This document shows positions 9,030 to 18,148 of a stretch of 64,000 bases of DNA, piece after piece. The translations under genes were made by a program, and so were the position numbers. The notes under the pieces are model-generated. The model was given only the letters and a program-made list of their open reading frames with translations. It was not told where the DNA came from and searched no databases. The DNA comes from Rhizobium bangladeshense (lineage in GTDB: Bacteria; Pseudomonadota; Alphaproteobacteria; Rhizobiales; Rhizobiaceae). The stretch spans positions 62,001 to 126,000 of the forward strand of contig NZ_LYPL01000006.1 of the NCBI RefSeq assembly GCF_001662075.1, in the 5' to 3' direction. Each line of letters begins with the position of its first letter. Positions within the stretch are counted from its first letter, which is position 1.

Positions 9030-10271
9030 TTAGGTTGCAGGCACGGGCGCGGAGTGCCCTTGGCGCGACAGTTGCTTGACGGACAGGTGCATCCAGATCA
9101 GCGAGATCGCGACGATTGCGAAGAGCAGCAGGAAGCAGCTGGACCAGAGGCCAGTCATGTCCTTGAGGAGGCCGAAGGCGATCGGCAGGATGAAGCCGCC
9201 GAGACCGCCCATCATGCCGACGACGCCGCCGACGGCGCCGACGCTGTCAGGATAGTAGCCCGGGATGTGCTTGTAGACGGCGGCCTTGCCGAGGCTCATG
9301 AAGAAGCCGAGCACGAAGATGACGACGATGAAGATCACGGGCGTGATGGTCGCGGGCGGCAGCGACAGGATGAGCGTGGCCACAGCCGACACGGCGAACA
9401 TCGCATACATCACGCTGCGTGCGCCTTTCTTATCCGACAGCACGCCGCCGAAGGCGCGGAAGATGCTGCCCGGGATCGAGTAGGCCGCCGCAATCATGCC
9501 GGCAGTTTCGAGGTTGAAGCCGTAGACGCCAACCAGATAACGCGGCAGCCACAGCGACAGGGCGACGAAGCCGCCGAAGGCGAAGAAATAGTAGAGCGAG
9601 AAGCGCCAGACCTGGACGTTCTGCAGCGGTGCGAATTCCTGGGCTAGGCTCTTCGAGGCGGCGCCGCGCTCGCGGCGAAGACGGAAGGCCGGATCGTCCG
9701 TGGTGGTGAACCAGAAGACGATGGCCATCAGCGCCAGACAGACGGCCCAGATTTCCGCAACCGCCTGCCAGCCCCAGGCGATCAGAACGAAGGGAGCGAC
9801 GAATTTGGTCACAGCCGCGCCGACATTGCCGGCGCCGAAGATGCCGAGCGCCGTTCCCTGCTTCTCCGCCGGGAAGAACGGCGAGACATAGGCGACGCCG
9901 ACCGCGAAGGAGCCACCTGCAAGCCCGACGCCGAGGCCGGCGATCAGCATCTGCGTATAGGTGTGGGCGTAGGAGAGCAGGAAGGTCGCCACTGCGGCGG
10001 CAAGCATCGTCAGTGTGTAAACAAGCCGGCCGCCGTAACGCCCCGTCCAGATACCGAGCACGATGCGCACGAGCGAACCGGTCAGAACCGGGGTGCCGAT
10101 CAACAATCCGAACTCAGCCTCGTTGAGGTTGAGCTCCTGCTTGATACGGACGCCGATGATCGCAAAGATCGTCCAGACGGCGAAACAGAGGGTGAAGGCA
10201 ACCGTGGAGATCCACAATGCTTTGGCTGGTTCGCCGGCGGACATGGGCTGCGCTTTTTCGTAGACAGACAT
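9030..10271 (-). CDS. MFS nitrate/nitrite transporter (NarK/NasA type)
   Basis: A 413-residue inner-membrane protein with about 12 hydrophobic segments that imports nitrate (probably also exports or imports nitrite). Nitrate-porter signatures are visible: GLAGGSFAVGVAYVSPFFP and the Gly-rich GAVGGVVGMMGGLGGF. The ATG at 10271 has GGAG five bases upstream; a TTG at 10292 has none. It is the first gene after the leader attenuator, so its transcription should depend on sigma-54 activation and NasT antitermination. Confidence 0.95.
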   Translation of the reverse strand: MSVYEKAQPMSAGEPAKALWISTVAFTLCFAVWTIFAIIGVRIKQELNLNEAEFGLLIGTPVLTGSLVRIVLGIWTGRYGGRLVYTLTMLAAAVATFLLSYAHTYTQMLIAGLGVGLAGGSFAVGVAYVSPFFPAEKQGTALGIFGAGNVGAAVTKFVAPFVLIAWGWQAVAEIWAVCLALMAIVFWFTTTDDPAFRLRRERGAASKSLAQEFAPLQNVQVWRFSLYYFFAFGGFVALSLWLPRYLVGVYGFNLETAGMIAAAYSIPGSIFRAFGGVLSDKKGARSVMYAMFAVSAVATLILSLPPATITPVIFIVVIFVLGFFMSLGKAAVYKHIPGYYPDSVGAVGGVVGMMGGLGGFILPIAFGLLKDMTGLWSSCFLLLFAIVAISLIWMHLSVKQLSRQGHSAPVPAT

Positions 10272-10480
10272 GGCTTCTCCGCGGCCCGACAAGGTCGCGC
10301 CGATCCATCGCTGGGGTTAAAAACAAAAAAGCCGCTGGTCAGGCTGCGCTGCACGAAGTGCGCGAAATATCCTGATCAGCAGCTTTGCTGGTGGCGCCCG
10401 CCGTTGGACGTCGAATTCTTGGTCTTCTGCGAGCGCCTATTGCGCTCTCATACTGCGCTGATCGCCATTGATCTGTGCGC
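10272..10480 (-). promoter_or_regulatory. Untranslated leader of the nitrate operon (NasT target)
   Basis: About 208 nt between the predicted sigma-54 transcription start (near 10479) and the transporter ATG. In transcript order it holds hairpin P1 (10455-10480; outer GCGC/GCGC, inner GATC/GATC, six-base loop AAUGGC with A1 and G4 as in ANTAR-bound loops). A seven-base linker follows, then hairpin P2 (10431-10447; GAGCGC/GCGCUC, five-base loop) and an intrinsic terminator at 10320-10387. This is the layout of leaders controlled by ANTAR antiterminators; the nasT gene is next door. P2 departs from the ideal six-base loop. Confidence 0.7.
10320..10387 (-). terminator. Leader attenuator before the nitrate transporter
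   Basis: On the minus strand a 13-base arm beginning GCTGCTGATCAGG pairs, with one wobble and one mismatch, with CCTGACCAGCGGC. A run of six T, a G and five T follows. It ends about 50 bases before the transporter start codon, not after a gene, so it is an attenuator rather than a 3' end signal. nasS ends 280 bases further upstream. Confidence 0.85.
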
Positions 10481-10489
10481 TAATAGCCT

Positions 10490-10505
10490 TGCAAACTGCG
10501 TGCCA
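10490..10505 (-). promoter_or_regulatory. Sigma-54 (-24/-12) promoter of the nitrate operon
   Basis: The minus strand reads TGGCAC, five bases, TTGCA, a full match to the RpoN consensus with correct spacing. Transcription would start near 10479, exactly at the first leader hairpin. This predicts NtrC-dependent nitrogen control in addition to nitrate control by NasST. Confidence 0.85.
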
Positions 10506-10593
10506 GTTTCGCCTCTCTCGTTTAAGTTATTGAATATAAAAGGAATTTATAATGGGTTTCCGTCTGCACGTTTTTGTGTCTGCCAAAAAACAT

Positions 10594-10608
10594 GCAAATC
10601 TTTTGTGC
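10594..10608 (-). promoter_or_regulatory. Possible NtrC-type site
   Basis: GCAA, seven bases, GTGC resembles the NtrC half-site pair GCAC-N7-GTGC with one mismatch, about 100 bases upstream of the sigma-54 promoter, the usual place for an enhancer. It is the best match I see in 10506-10664, but it is imperfect. Confidence 0.35.
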
Positions 10609-10664
10609 GTTGCGGTGGTGGCGTGCGTCGAACTCTGCTGGCGTTTTGTGCAGGCCGGCATGGA

Positions 10665-11942
10665 TCAGGTCTCTTCGCTGTCGGGGGTGAAGGGCAGGGC
10701 GCTCTTGACGGCAAAGCGCGCCACGTAGTCCGGCAGTTCCGTCGGATCGAAAACGTGGCCGTCCATGAAGCGGTCGCCCTCGTCATTGCCTTCGATGCGG
10801 ATATCGGCGTCGTCAGGTGCGTTGGCGTCGCCGAGAGCGGTGCGATAGAGATCGGGGCGGTAAGCGGAGGCGGCGGCCCGCGCCTTGATGAGACTGGCTT
10901 CGGCCTGCCCCCAGCGCATCATCTGGCTGTAAATCCACAGCGCATGGCTCGGCCGGGGATAATTGGCGAAGCCGGAATGAAACTGGAAATAATCGGCGAT
11001 GATGCGCCGGTTTCCTCTGGCGTCGAGGCTGAATTCGCCGGAAAGAACGCGACGAATGATGCCGACGGGGGCGGCGATATAGCGCGGATCGGCGAGAGCG
11101 GCGGCCAGCGCATCGTGATTGTCCGGCAGGTCGCACCAGCGGGCTGCCGCGTCAAGCGCGACGATCAGCCGGGAGACGGTCTCCGGATGGCTTTCCACCC
11201 AGTCCGGGCGCATGCCGATCACCTTTTCCGGGGCTGACGGCCAGATATCCTGTTTGGCGGCGACAATGCGTCCGAGGCCGCGCTCCGAGGCGACCATGTT
11301 CCACGGCGCGCCGACGCAGAAACCGTCGATTGCGCCAGCCGCCAGTGCGTCCGATGTCAGAGGCGGCGGCACCACAACGAGCTTGACGTGCCTGTCGGGA
11401 TCGATACCGCCGGCCGCCAGCCAGTAGCGGAATTCGTAATTGTGCGAGGAGAAGGGATAGGTGACCCCGAAGGTCGGCAAAGGCTCGCCGCGCGCCTTCA
11501 TTGCCGCGATCGTCTTGGCCAAAGCATGGGCGTTCTCCAGCGCGCTTGCCGTTTCCGGCAATGCGGCGTCATCCCGCATCCTGTCGAAGAGCCGCGTCGA
11601 CAGCGTGATCGCATTGCCGCCGCGCCCGAGGGAAAACGGCGTGATCGTCGGCGACGGATTGGAGCCGAGACCGAGCATGGAGGCGACCGGCATCGGCGAC
11701 AGCATATGGGCGATATCGAATTGGCGGAATGCCAGGCGGTCACGGACATTCGCCCAGGAGACGTCCTTGACGAGATCGAGCGTCAGGCCTTCCTTCTGGG
11801 CGAAACCGAATTCCGCCGCCGCGATCAGCACCGAGGCATCGACGAGCGGAATGAAACCGGCCCGCAGCACTTTCGGCCCTTCATTGTCGATGCGCGCGGG
11901 CGAGGGCAGCCCGCCGCTGGAACTGACGGTCTTCGTCATCAT
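10665..11942 (-). CDS. nasS: Nitrate sensor NasS
   Basis: A 425-residue protein of the NrtA/CmpA nitrate-binding family without a signal peptide, so cytoplasmic: the sensor NasS rather than a transport protein. Family features include VLRAGFIPLVDASVLIAAAEFGFA near the N-terminus and IDGFCVGAPWN in the centre. In known NasST systems NasS holds NasT inactive until nitrate or nitrite binds. The ATG at 11942 follows GGAG by about six bases. It lies 40 bases after nasT, in one operon, and upstream of the leader it would control. Confidence 0.93.
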   Translation of the reverse strand: MMTKTVSSSGGLPSPARIDNEGPKVLRAGFIPLVDASVLIAAAEFGFAQKEGLTLDLVKDVSWANVRDRLAFRQFDIAHMLSPMPVASMLGLGSNPSPTITPFSLGRGGNAITLSTRLFDRMRDDAALPETASALENAHALAKTIAAMKARGEPLPTFGVTYPFSSHNYEFRYWLAAGGIDPDRHVKLVVVPPPLTSDALAAGAIDGFCVGAPWNMVASERGLGRIVAAKQDIWPSAPEKVIGMRPDWVESHPETVSRLIVALDAAARWCDLPDNHDALAAALADPRYIAAPVGIIRRVLSGEFSLDARGNRRIIADYFQFHSGFANYPRPSHALWIYSQMMRWGQAEASLIKARAAASAYRPDLYRTALGDANAPDDADIRIEGNDEGDRFMDGHVFDPTELPDYVARFAVKSALPFTPDSEET

Positions 11943-11982
11943 ATCCACTCCGGTTTCCTCCGGAAATTTAGGCGGCCCGCCA

Positions 11983-12570
11983 TCACATCAAAAGTCCCGC
12001 GGCGGTGACCACACTCTGGGCGATTTCCGACATCTTCTTCTTTTCGTTCATCGCCGTCTGCCGCAGCAGGGCGAAGGCCTCTTCCTCGGAGAGACCGCGC
12101 ATCTTCATCAATATCCCCTTTGCGCGCTCGATGAGCTTGCGTTCCTCCAGCGCCGAGCGGGCATCGGCAAGCTCCCGCCGCAGCCGGCTGAAGGCATTGA
12201 AGCGGCTGACGGCCATGTCGAGGATCGGTTTGACGCGTTCCTTCTTCAATCCGTCGACGATATAGGCGGAGACCCCGGCATCGACCGCCGCCTCGATCGA
12301 GGCCGTGTCGGAGCGATCGACGAACATGGCGATCGGACGGCTGACTGTGCGCGTCAGCTGGAACAGATGCTCCATCATGTCGCGGTTGGGATTCTCGATA
12401 TCGATGATGATCACATCGGGCATCAGCGTTTCGATGGTTCGCGCGATGCCGTTGACCTCATGCACCACAGTGACGCGCTTATGCCCTGCCTCGCGCAGCC
12501 CTTCTTCGATAATGGAGGCGCGAATGGCATTTTCGTCGATCACCAGAATCGTCAGATCGAGATGCGTCAT
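11983..12570 (-). CDS. nasT: ANTAR antiterminator NasT
   Basis: A 195-residue response-regulator-like RNA-binding protein. Residues 1-120 form a receiver-like domain (LTILVIDENAIRASI, PDVIIIDIENP); the C-terminus is an ANTAR domain (ERKLIERAKGILMKMRGLSEEEAFALLRQTAM). Family members bind tandem hairpins in leader RNA and prevent termination; such a leader lies downstream at 10272-10480. The start MTHLDLTI at 12570 gives the usual family length. It is regulated by NasS sequestration rather than a kinase. Confidence 0.95.
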   Translation of the reverse strand: MTHLDLTILVIDENAIRASIIEEGLREAGHKRVTVVHEVNGIARTIETLMPDVIIIDIENPNRDMMEHLFQLTRTVSRPIAMFVDRSDTASIEAAVDAGVSAYIVDGLKKERVKPILDMAVSRFNAFSRLRRELADARSALEERKLIERAKGILMKMRGLSEEEAFALLRQTAMNEKKKMSEIAQSVVTAAGLLM

Positions 12571-12928
12571 GCTCTTATTTATGACGCGGTGCAGCAATTT
12601 TGGCAAGATATCCGCCCGAAAACTGTGCACAAATAAACGCGCACAAAAATTAATCAGCGTGCCTTACTTTCGGGCGCCCGTTCTTTCGTCGCGTCGACCA
12701 CGCGGGGAAAAATAATGCCGGCGCAGGCTGCAAATCGAAAGAGCATGCCTTCGGTTCTCGTGGTATATATTTTAAAGAAATGCAGCGAAAACTTTGGGAT
12801 GGGAGAGTTTTTGCCTCGTAGCTGGTGCACCCCCTGGCGATCGCAATTTTATCACGACTGCGGCAGGCAGTTCCCATGACCGCCATTTGAGATAACGAAA
12901 ACCCAACAACGGCTTTGGAGGGCCGACC
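12571..12928. other. Divergent intergenic region nasT / peroxiredoxin
   Basis: 358 bases between two divergent starts. I see no gene. It is AT-rich in part (12640-12665 and 12765-12800), as expected for two promoters. Near 12625-12650 the plus strand holds two direct copies of GCACAAA 14 bases apart, of unknown meaning. Confidence 0.5.
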
Positions 12929-13588
12929 ATGAGCTTACGTATCAACGACATCGCTCCCGACTTTACCGCCGACACCACGCAGGGACCGGTCAGCTTCCAT
13001 GACTGGATTGGCAACGGTTGGGCCGTTCTGTTCTCTCATCCGAAGAATTTCACGCCCGTCTGCACGACCGAGCTCGGCGTCATGGCTGGCCTCGCGGGCG
13101 AATTTGCCAAGCGCGGCGTCAAGATCATTGGCATCTCGGTCGATCCGGTCGAAAGCCATGCCAAATGGAAGGGCGACATTAAGACCGCGACCGGCTTCGA
13201 CGTTGATTATCCGCTGATCGGCGACAAGGATCTCAAGGTCGCCAAACTCTACGACATGCTGCCGGCCGGCGCCGGCGAGAGCTCAGAAGGCCGTACGCCT
13301 GCCGACAATGCGACGGTGCGTTCTGTCTTCATCATCGGCCCGGACAAGAAGATCAAGCTGATCCTGACCTACCCGATGACGACCGGCCGCAATTTCAACG
13401 AGATCCTGCGCGCCATCGATTCCATTCAGCTGACGGCAAAGCACCAGGTGGCGACGCCGGCAAACTGGAAGCAGGGCGAGGATGTCATCATCACCGCGGC
13501 AGTGTCCAACGAAGACGCGATCACGCGTTTCGGCTCCTTCGATACGGTTCTGCCCTATCTCAGGAAGACGAAGCAGCCGACGGCCTGA
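12929..13588 (+). CDS. 1-Cys peroxiredoxin (Prx6 family)
   Basis: A 219-residue thiol peroxidase that reduces hydrogen peroxide and organic peroxides. The peroxidatic Cys45 lies in PVCTTELG with the upstream P of HPKNFTP and the conserved Arg in NATVRSVFIIGP. Length and C-terminal extension (TPANWKQGEDVIITAAVSNEDA) are those of the Prx6/AhpC-TSA 1-Cys group; the resolving Cys of 2-Cys enzymes is absent. GGAGG is near the start. A terminator follows at 13615. Confidence 0.95.
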   Translation: MSLRINDIAPDFTADTTQGPVSFHDWIGNGWAVLFSHPKNFTPVCTTELGVMAGLAGEFAKRGVKIIGISVDPVESHAKWKGDIKTATGFDVDYPLIGDKDLKVAKLYDMLPAGAGESSEGRTPADNATVRSVFIIGPDKKIKLILTYPMTTGRNFNEILRAIDSIQLTAKHQVATPANWKQGEDVIITAAVSNEDAITRFGSFDTVLPYLRKTKQPTA

Positions 13589-13614
13589 TCGCTGTTTTTA
13601 TTCAAGCTATTTGC

Positions 13615-13648
13615 AAGCCGCCGCGGCCATATGGTTCGGCGGCTTTTT
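13615..13648 (+). terminator. Intrinsic terminator of the peroxiredoxin gene
   Basis: AAGCCGCCG and CGGCGGCTT form a nine-base-pair stem followed by five T, 27 bases after the peroxiredoxin stop codon. Confidence 0.85.
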
Positions 13649-13742
13649 CGTGCCGGCATTGCGCAAAATGGGGAAGCTTCGCGCCTCGATTGATGTTATT
13701 TAGGCTCAGCGTCGCGATGGAAGTCGAACCTGCCGAGATCCG

Positions 13743-14699
13743 ATGATAGGGCGAAAACGTCAGTCCGACATGGGGAGGAGATTGGCGAAGGTCCTGCTTT
13801 CGCTCTGCTTCCTGTTTTCCACGGCGGACACGCCAAAGGCCCAGCCGGAAGGAAGTGATACGCCACCGGCCTGCCTCTATTCCGGGCCTGCTGCCTCGGG
13901 CTCAGGCGAGACGCTCTGCATCCGCCAGGACAGTTTCAATCGTGACCTCTGCGCTGCGATCGAGCATTTCGCCGAGGCCAATCGGTTGCCGCCGGCGTAT
14001 TTCGCCCGCCTCATCTGGCGGGAAAGCACCTTTCGCCCTGATGCGGTGAGTTTCAAGGGAGCGCAGGGCATTGCGCAGTTCATGCCCGGCACGGCGAAAC
14101 TGCGCGGCCTCGAAGACAGCTACCAGGTGCTGGAAGCACTGCGGAAATCGGCGCAATATCTCGACGAATTGCGCAATCGTTTCGGCAATCTCGGCCTTGC
14201 CGCCGCCGCCTATAATGCCGGCGAAAACGGCCTTGCCGCTTATCTTACGTCAGGAAGGTTACCTTACGAGACGCGCGGCTATGTGATGGCGATCACCGCC
14301 CATACGGTCGAGGAATGGAAGGATAATCCGCCGGAAAATGCGGCAGCCCCGCTCGACAAGGACAAGCCTTTTCTCGATGGCTGCGTGGCGCTAGCCGAAA
14401 GGCGGAGGTTGAAGGACACGCCCTGGCATCAGGAGGGCAACTGGGCGCCCTGGGGCGTTCAACTGGCGGCGAACGCCGATGTCGCGGTGGCACGGCGTCT
14501 TTTTCGCGATGCCGTGCAGGATCTGCCTCCACCTTTGGATGCGGAACAGCCGCTGATCCTGCGCCAGCGCGACCGCAGCTTCGGCTTCCGCCCGCGTTAT
14601 GTCGCCCGCATCGCCCGGCAGACGCGTCTGGAAGCCAACGACCTCTGCAACCAGATCCGCCGGCACGGCGGCACCTGTCTCGTTTTCAAAAATCGATAG
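13743..14699 (+). CDS. Lytic transglycosylase, SLT family
   Basis: A 318-residue exported murein hydrolase that cleaves the glycan strand. A hydrophobic N-terminal segment (about residues 13-33) acts as a signal. The SLT domain holds the catalytic Glu94 in LIWRESTFRPDAVS, then GAQGIAQFMPGTA and LAAAAYNAGENGL, the diagnostic motifs. The C-terminal ~100 residues are not recognised. No strong SD precedes the ATG; an in-frame ATG at 13770 is possible and still leaves a signal. Confidence 0.9.
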   Translation: MIGRKRQSDMGRRLAKVLLSLCFLFSTADTPKAQPEGSDTPPACLYSGPAASGSGETLCIRQDSFNRDLCAAIEHFAEANRLPPAYFARLIWRESTFRPDAVSFKGAQGIAQFMPGTAKLRGLEDSYQVLEALRKSAQYLDELRNRFGNLGLAAAAYNAGENGLAAYLTSGRLPYETRGYVMAITAHTVEEWKDNPPENAAAPLDKDKPFLDGCVALAERRRLKDTPWHQEGNWAPWGVQLAANADVAVARRLFRDAVQDLPPPLDAEQPLILRQRDRSFGFRPRYVARIARQTRLEANDLCNQIRRHGGTCLVFKNR

Positions 14700-14797
14700 C
14701 AGGGCGGCTTCCGCATTCTGAGACGAAAAGTCCGCTTGCGGGATCGCCGGCTGGAGCAGCATAGTCTCGCGGGTTCACGGCTAAGGAGGGACGACAA

Positions 14798-15751
14798 ATG
14801 CGGGTTTTGGTCATTGGGGCGACGGGCCATGTCGGAACCTATCTCGTTCCCCGTCTGGTGGAGGCGGGTCACGACGTCGTCACCATCAGCCGCGGTGCGG
14901 CAAAGCCATATACGGCAAGCCGCGCCTGGGCCTTCGTCAACCAGCGGCAGATGGATCGCGCCGGGATGGAGCGTTCCGGCGAATTCGGCCAAGCCGTACG
15001 CGCATTGAAAGCCGATATCGTCATCGACATGATCTGCTTCACGCTGGAAAGTGCCGAGCAGCTGGTGACGGCCTTGTCCGGGCATGTCGACCATTTCCTG
15101 CACACCGGCACGATCTGGACGCATGGGTACCCCACGACGGTGCCGACACGCGAGGAAGCTCCGAAGTCCCCGTTCGGTGACTATGGTATCCAGAAGGCGG
15201 CGATCGAAACCTATCTGCTGCAGCAGGCAAGGCTGCAAGGCTTCCCGGCAACCATCATCCATCCCGGCCATATTGTCGGCACCGGATGGGCGCCGCTCAA
15301 TCCGGCCGGCAATTTCAACCTGCAGGTCTTCTCGACCCTCGCGCGGGGCGAAGCCCTGGCGCTGCCTAATTTCGGCTTGGAGACCGTTCATCACGTCCAT
15401 GCCGATGACGTGGCGGCGATGTTCATGGATGCAATTGCCCACTGGAACGCGTCGATCGGTGAGAGTTTCCACGCGGTTTCCGAGCAGGCCCTGACCCTTC
15501 GCGGTTATGCGGAAGCCATGTCGCGCTGGTTCGGGCGGGAGCCGAACCTGACCTTCGCGCCGTTCGACGCCTGGGCCGAGGGCCAGACGGACGAGGATGC
15601 GGAGGCGACATGGGAGCATATCGCGCGTAGTCCGAATTGCTCGATCGCCAAAGCCGCACACCTGCTCGGCTACACGCCGCGATATACCTCGCTGCAGGCG
15701 GTGCAGGAATCGGTCGGCTGGCTGGTCGGGCAGGGGCGGATCAAGACCTGA
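14798..15751 (+). CDS. NAD-dependent epimerase/dehydratase family protein
   Basis: A 317-residue extended-SDR protein. The nucleotide-binding motif is VLVIGATGHVGTYLV at the N-terminus, the likely catalytic Y-x3-K is in DYGIQKAAIE, and IIHPGHIVGTGW and ETVHHVHADDVAAMF match the family. The substrate, probably a nucleotide sugar, is unknown. AAGGAGGG lies nine bases before the ATG. It converges on the glycerate kinase gene with a 12-base gap. Confidence 0.9.
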   Translation: MRVLVIGATGHVGTYLVPRLVEAGHDVVTISRGAAKPYTASRAWAFVNQRQMDRAGMERSGEFGQAVRALKADIVIDMICFTLESAEQLVTALSGHVDHFLHTGTIWTHGYPTTVPTREEAPKSPFGDYGIQKAAIETYLLQQARLQGFPATIIHPGHIVGTGWAPLNPAGNFNLQVFSTLARGEALALPNFGLETVHHVHADDVAAMFMDAIAHWNASIGESFHAVSEQALTLRGYAEAMSRWFGREPNLTFAPFDAWAEGQTDEDAEATWEHIARSPNCSIAKAAHLLGYTPRYTSLQAVQESVGWLVGQGRIKT

Positions 15752-15763
15752 GCCGGCCGGGTC

Positions 15764-17035
15764 TTATGCGATCAGGATAGCTCTGAAGTCATTGACGTTG
15801 GTTCCGGTCGGGCCGGTTTCGAAGAGATCGCCGACGGCGGCAAAGCCTGAGTAGCTGTCATTGCCATCGAGCAGCCGGCGCGCATCGAGCCCGGCGGCGC
15901 GAAGGCGCTTGATCGTGCCGCCATCGGCAAAGGCGCCGGCATTGTCCTCCGAGCCGTCGATACCGTCCGTGTCCGCAGCAAGGAGATGAATGCCTTTCTG
16001 TCCGTCGATTGCGAGCGCCATGGCCAGTGCGAATTCGCCGTTGCGTCCGCCCTTGCCGCCCTTGGCCCGGAGCGTCACCGTCGTTTCGCCGCCGGACAGG
16101 ATAACGACCGGCTTCGAAAAAGGCCTGTTCCGGCCGAGCACCTCGCGGGCGATCGCCGCATGCACTAGCGCCACATCGCGCGATTCACCTTCGATCGCAT
16201 CCGAAAGGATCGCCGGTTCTATCTTTTGCGATTTGGCCAAGGTGGCAGCAGCCTCCAGTGATACGCCGGCCGAGGCAATGATGTGGTGCTCGTGCCGTGA
16301 AAACACCGGATCATCCGGCTGCGGCGCATCGGCCTTCGGCGAGTTCAGATGATCAATGGCGGCTTGCGGCAGCTGCAAACCGTATTGCCTGATGATCTCG
16401 AGGGCCTCGTGCCGTGTCGAAGCGTCGGGCACCGTCGGCCCGGAGGCGACATGGGCGGGATTGTCGCCCGGAATGTCGGAAACAATCAGGCTGACGACCC
16501 TCGCCTTCGTCGCCGCCGCAAGTCTGCCGCCCTTGATGGTCGAGAGATGCTTGCGCACGACATTCATCGCCGAGATCGGCGCGCCCGAAGCAAGCAGCAC
16601 TTCGTTGAGTGCAATCTCGTCTTCAAGAGTCAGCCCCTCCGGCGGGGCGGGGAGCAGCGCCGAGCCGCCGCCGCAGATCAAGGCAATCACCAAATCGTCT
16701 TCCGTCAGCCGGTTCACCGTTTCCATCAACCGCCTTGCTGCGGCAAGCCCTGCCGCATCGGGCACCGGGTGGGCCGCCTCGATGATTTCGGTATGGTGCG
16801 TGTCGCAGCCATAGCCGTATCGTGTGACCACCAGTCCCTCGAGCGGCCCGTCCCAGACGCTTTCGAGCGCCTGCGCCATCTGCGCCGCGCCCTTGCCGGC
16901 GCCGATCACCACGGTTCTGCCTTTCGGCTTCTCCGGCAGGCGGGCCTTTATGCCGGTCAGCGGATCGGCGGCGCGAACCGCCGCGTCGAACAGGCTTTTC
17001 AGGAAATCGCGGGGGGCGTCGGTTATTGTCATCAT
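15764..17035 (-). CDS. Glycerate 2-kinase (TtuD/GckA, MOFRL family)
   Basis: A 423-residue cytoplasmic kinase converting glycerate to 2-phosphoglycerate, in glyoxylate/tartrate or serine-cycle type metabolism. N-terminal DUF4147 features: [18 protein letters not shown] and [27 protein letters not shown]. The C-terminal MOFRL domain holds [24 protein letters not shown] and [11 protein letters not shown]. Older records call this family hydroxypyruvate reductase. Tandem ATGs at 17035 and 17032 are preferred to an upstream extension that lacks family similarity. Confidence 0.93.
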   Translation of the reverse strand: MMTITDAPRDFLKSLFDAAVRAADPLTGIKARLPEKPKGRTVVIGAGKGAAQMAQALESVWDGPLEGLVVTRYGYGCDTHHTEIIEAAHPVPDAAGLAAARRLMETVNRLTEDDLVIALICGGGSALLPAPPEGLTLEDEIALNEVLLASGAPISAMNVVRKHLSTIKGGRLAAATKARVVSLIVSDIPGDNPAHVASGPTVPDASTRHEALEIIRQYGLQLPQAAIDHLNSPKADAPQPDDPVFSRHEHHIIASAGVSLEAAATLAKSQKIEPAILSDAIEGESRDVALVHAAIAREVLGRNRPFSKPVVILSGGETTVTLRAKGGKGGRNGEFALAMALAIDGQKGIHLLAADTDGIDGSEDNAGAFADGGTIKRLRAAGLDARRLLDGNDSYSGFAAVGDLFETGPTGTNVNDFRAILIA

Positions 17036-17218
17036 TGGTCTCTGCCGGCTGAGGTGTCGGTCACGACTGTCGGCGCATCGGCCTGCCGCCGTCAAGGTCG
17101 AAGACAGTGCGATGTGACCACGCGGTACCACGTCTTGCCGTCGAACCAGGCAAACGAATAGAAAGCATTAACCATCGTCCCGTAGACAACATAGAGGATC
17201 AAAGGAAACCTGTGTTCG

Positions 17219-17518
17219 ATGGCCACTGAAACGACCCGCCGCCCCGCTGCCTCTCATGAAGGCAAGGTTATTGCCTTTCCCTCCGGAACCGGAATCGCCA
17301 ATATCGAACGCTGCGCCCGAGAGCTCGGCCGTCGGCATGGTGCGGAGGCGATCGAATTCTGGAAGACCGAATGCCGCAGGCTCGCTGATCAGCTTTTGGC
17401 CGCAGGGATTTCTGAGAGCGAGGTCGGTCGGCGGGTGCTGGAGTTTCAACAAGATGTCCAGATCGAGCTCGTCCTAAGCCACCAAAAGCGGGCTGTTGCG
17501 AAGTCTCAGAAAGGCTGA
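17219..17518 (+). CDS. DUF6074 family protein
   Basis: A soluble 99-residue protein with the Rhizobiales pattern: KVIAFPSGTGIANIERCARELGRRHG near the N-terminus, a Trp-containing helix (EFWKTECRRLADQLLAAG) and SESEVGRRVLEFQQDVQ. Members are short alphaproteobacterial proteins of unknown function. The SD is weak. It stands alone. Confidence 0.8.
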   Translation: MATETTRRPAASHEGKVIAFPSGTGIANIERCARELGRRHGAEAIEFWKTECRRLADQLLAAGISESEVGRRVLEFQQDVQIELVLSHQKRAVAKSQKG

Positions 17519-17660
17519 CGCGCGTCGTCGGATGTGTGGCGGCCGTGAAGACAATGTTTTAAGAACAACGATTTAAGGCCATGCACGTGCATCTGGTCTA
17601 ATGCAATGTGCTGTAGCGGCAACCTTGGAGATTGACCAGAGACAGGGCCGGACGGCATGA

Positions 17661-17685
17661 GGAACTTCCGCCAGGATCTGGAGTT
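17661..17685 (+). promoter_or_regulatory. Candidate EcfG/RpoE2-type promoter
   Basis: GGAAC, 16 bases, AGTT, 43 bases before the ATG at 17729. Spacing and distance equal those upstream of 2228 and 19755. It fits general stress sigma factor control of the iron-permease-like gene. Confidence 0.6.
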
Positions 17686-17728
17686 GATTTGTCGAATGAC
17701 AGCATTGACGACGCGGGAGCCTTCTCAA

Positions 17729-18136
17729 ATGTCGAACAAATCCAACTTCTTCTCTTCTTTCGCAACCGCCGTCGCCGAGCTTTCGGGAAGGCCATACACC
17801 TTTGTCGCCGCTCTGGCGCTCGTATTCGTCTGGGCGGTTACCGGACCCTATTTCGACTATTCCGAAACCTGGCAGCTTGTGATCAACACGACGACCACCA
17901 TCATTACCTTCCTGATGGTGTTTGTGTTGCAGAACAGTCAGAACCGTGATGGAAAGGCTCTGCAGGCCAAGCTCGACGAGCTCATTCTCACGAGCCAGGC
18001 CGCCAATAAATTCGTCGGCATCGAAAAGCTGGATGAGGGCGAACTGAGGGAAATGAGCAAGACGCTCGCTGAAAAGGCCGAGTGCGTCGAGGAGAAAGCG
18101 GAGGAGAAATCTGACGCAGAGGCAACATCCGCATAA
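17729..18136 (+). CDS. Low-affinity iron permease family protein
   Basis: A 135-residue inner-membrane protein with two membrane segments (about residues 22-40 and 53-73) and the family core WQLVINTTTTIITFLMVFVLQNSQNRDGKALQAKLDELI. The acidic C-terminus (EEKAEEKSDAE) is cytoplasmic or periplasmic tail. The name comes from fungal Fet4; bacterial members have no proven transport role. The ATG at 17729 follows GGGAG by ten bases; longer versions run through the promoter motif. A paralogue lies convergently 12 bases downstream. Confidence 0.9.
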   Translation: MSNKSNFFSSFATAVAELSGRPYTFVAALALVFVWAVTGPYFDYSETWQLVINTTTTIITFLMVFVLQNSQNRDGKALQAKLDELILTSQAANKFVGIEKLDEGELREMSKTLAEKAECVEEKAEEKSDAEATSA

Positions 18137-18148
18137 ATCCGTCGCGCT

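Noticed and set aside
7350..9647. 765-codon frame opposite nirB and the transporter
   Set aside because: Antisense shadow spanning two confirmed genes and their intergenic gap; composition is that of a reverse-frame translation.
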